Positions 5,844-6,493 of a stretch of DNA of 6,493 nucleotides are shown here, in pieces. Location of the stretch: NCBI GenBank assembly GCA_030614035.1, contig JAUWKW010000085.1, positions 1 to 6,493 of the forward strand, given 5' to 3'. The DNA is from Chromatiales bacterium (GTDB lineage: Bacteria; Pseudomonadota; Gammaproteobacteria; Steroidobacterales; GCA-2729495). The notes beneath the pieces are model-generated. The model ran no database searches. It saw only the letters and a list, made by a program, of their open reading frames with translations, and was not told where the DNA came from. How positions within the stretch are numbered: position 1 is the stretch's first letter; each line of letters begins with the position of its first letter. The position numbers and the translations under genes were made by a program.

Positions 5844-6493
5844 ATGGCCAACAAAGACCAACGCATCATGTTCGTGTTTCCGGGTCAGGGCGCTCAATAC
5901 GCGGGAATCGGCAGCGATCTGTATGCTGACTTTCCTGTTGTCCGCAAGGTCTATGAAGAAGCAGCGGATACCTTGGGCTACGATATTGCGAAATTATCGT
6001 TCGACGGGCCAGAAGAAGAGCTTGGTTTGACGCGCCACACCCAGCCGGCATTGATGACCCACGAGATTGCTTGCCTGGAGGCGTTCCGGGAATTGACGGC
6101 CAGCGAGGTAACGCCGGCAATGGCTGCCGGTCACAGTCTCGGTGAATACACGGCGCTGGTTGCGGCCGGCGTCTTGAGTTTTGCAGACGGCCTCAAGCTG
6201 GTGCAACGGCGCGGCGAATTGATGGGCCAGCATGGCGATGGAGGCATGTTGGCGCTGGGTCTAACCCGCGACGAGGCTGCGCCGTTGGCGGACCGTCTCT
6301 ATTGCGAGGTAGCCAGTTGCAACATGCCGCAGCAGACGGTTATAGGGGGGCGCGATGCTGATCTCGACGCTTTAGAAGCCGGGCTACCCGAGATCTATCC
6401 GCGCAAGCGCGCCACTCGGCTGAAAACCGAGGGCGCGTTTCATACCTACCTGATGGTCACGGCAGCCCAGGAATTCCGATCGGTACTCGATGC
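5844..6493 (+). CDS. Malonyl-CoA:ACP transacylase-type acyltransferase (3' end beyond window)
   Basis: 216 complete codons are visible without a stop; FabD-like proteins are usually about 300-320 residues, so roughly a third is missing, unless this is the first domain of something larger. The family moves malonyl from CoA to the phosphopantetheine arm of an acyl carrier protein in fatty acid or polyketide synthesis. Seen: the oxyanion-hole motif FVFPGQGAQ (10-18), the nucleophile S98 in AGHSLGEY, R123 in QRRGELM (the carboxylate-binding arginine, 25 residues after the serine as in E. coli FabD) and the catalytic H200 in GAFHTYLM. The Arg and the GAFH form point to malonyl rather than a simple acyl donor. 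The Ser-His distance is 102 residues against 109 in E. coli FabD (S92, H201). The cytosolic location is inferred from the lack of a signal sequence. It could be the housekeeping fabD, but the neighbours are not the usual fabH/fabG/acpP, so a stand-alone (trans-acting) acyltransferase of a biosynthetic cluster is the alternative. No symbol is given for that reason. Confidence 0.92.
   Translation, partial: MANKDQRIMFVFPGQGAQYAGIGSDLYADFPVVRKVYEEAADTLGYDIAKLSFDGPEEELGLTRHTQPALMTHEIACLEAFRELTASEVTPAMAAGHSLGEYTALVAAGVLSFADGLKLVQRRGELMGQHGDGGMLALGLTRDEAAPLADRLYCEVASCNMPQQTVIGGRDADLDALEAGLPEIYPRKRATRLKTEGAFHTYLMVTAAQEFRSVLD

Noticed and set aside
5749..6030. 93-codon + strand open frame spanning the avtA end and the acyltransferase start
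   Set aside because: It is out of frame with both genes, while the acyltransferase at 5844 has AGGAG 8 nt upstream and all its family motifs.

Overview
The window holds five protein-coding genes, all on the + strand and closely spaced. The base composition is moderately GC-rich (mid to high 50s percent by eye). The protein styles are those of a proteobacterium, most likely a gammaproteobacterium: the fourth gene matches Escherichia coli AvtA, as I remember it, almost end to end. No RNA gene, insertion sequence, CRISPR array, phage gene or integration site was seen. The genus cannot be told from this sequence.

Layout. (1) 40-1944: a three-domain thiamine-diphosphate (ThDP) enzyme of the acetolactate synthase/benzoylformate decarboxylase superfamily, with a twin-arginine-like N-terminus. 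(2) 1978-2952: an aldo/keto reductase with a complete catalytic tetrad. (3) 3039-4394: a 12-helix APC-superfamily amino acid/amine permease with a non-ATG start. (4) 4560-5816: valine-pyruvate aminotransferase AvtA. An in-frame TTG lies upstream at 4491, but family length supports the ATG at 4560. (5) 5844 to the window end: the N-terminal two thirds of a malonyl-CoA:ACP transacylase-type acyltransferase, cut by the window edge. Gaps are 33 bp (1 to 2), 86 bp (2 to 3), 165 bp (3 to 4) and 27 bp (4 to 5). Genes 1-2 and 4-5 look like transcriptionally coupled pairs. The 165-bp gap is the only place with plausible regulatory structure: a weak promoter-like pair overlapped by a 6-5-6 inverted repeat.

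Working together (inference). AvtA interconverts valine/pyruvate with 2-oxoisovalerate/alanine. ThDP enzymes of this superfamily act on 2-oxo acids. An aldo/keto reductase could reduce the resulting aldehyde or ketone. The permease could move an amino acid or amine substrate or product. A discrete acyltransferase adjoining the aminotransferase would load malonyl units on an acyl carrier protein. Together this could be the edge of a specialised-metabolism cluster (polyketide or fatty-acid-like) rather than a housekeeping locus. The main oddity is the export-type N-terminus on a ThDP enzyme whose neighbours look cytoplasmic or membrane-bound. No single gene here is of an unknown family; any novelty lies in the combination, and it depends on genes beyond the 3' edge.
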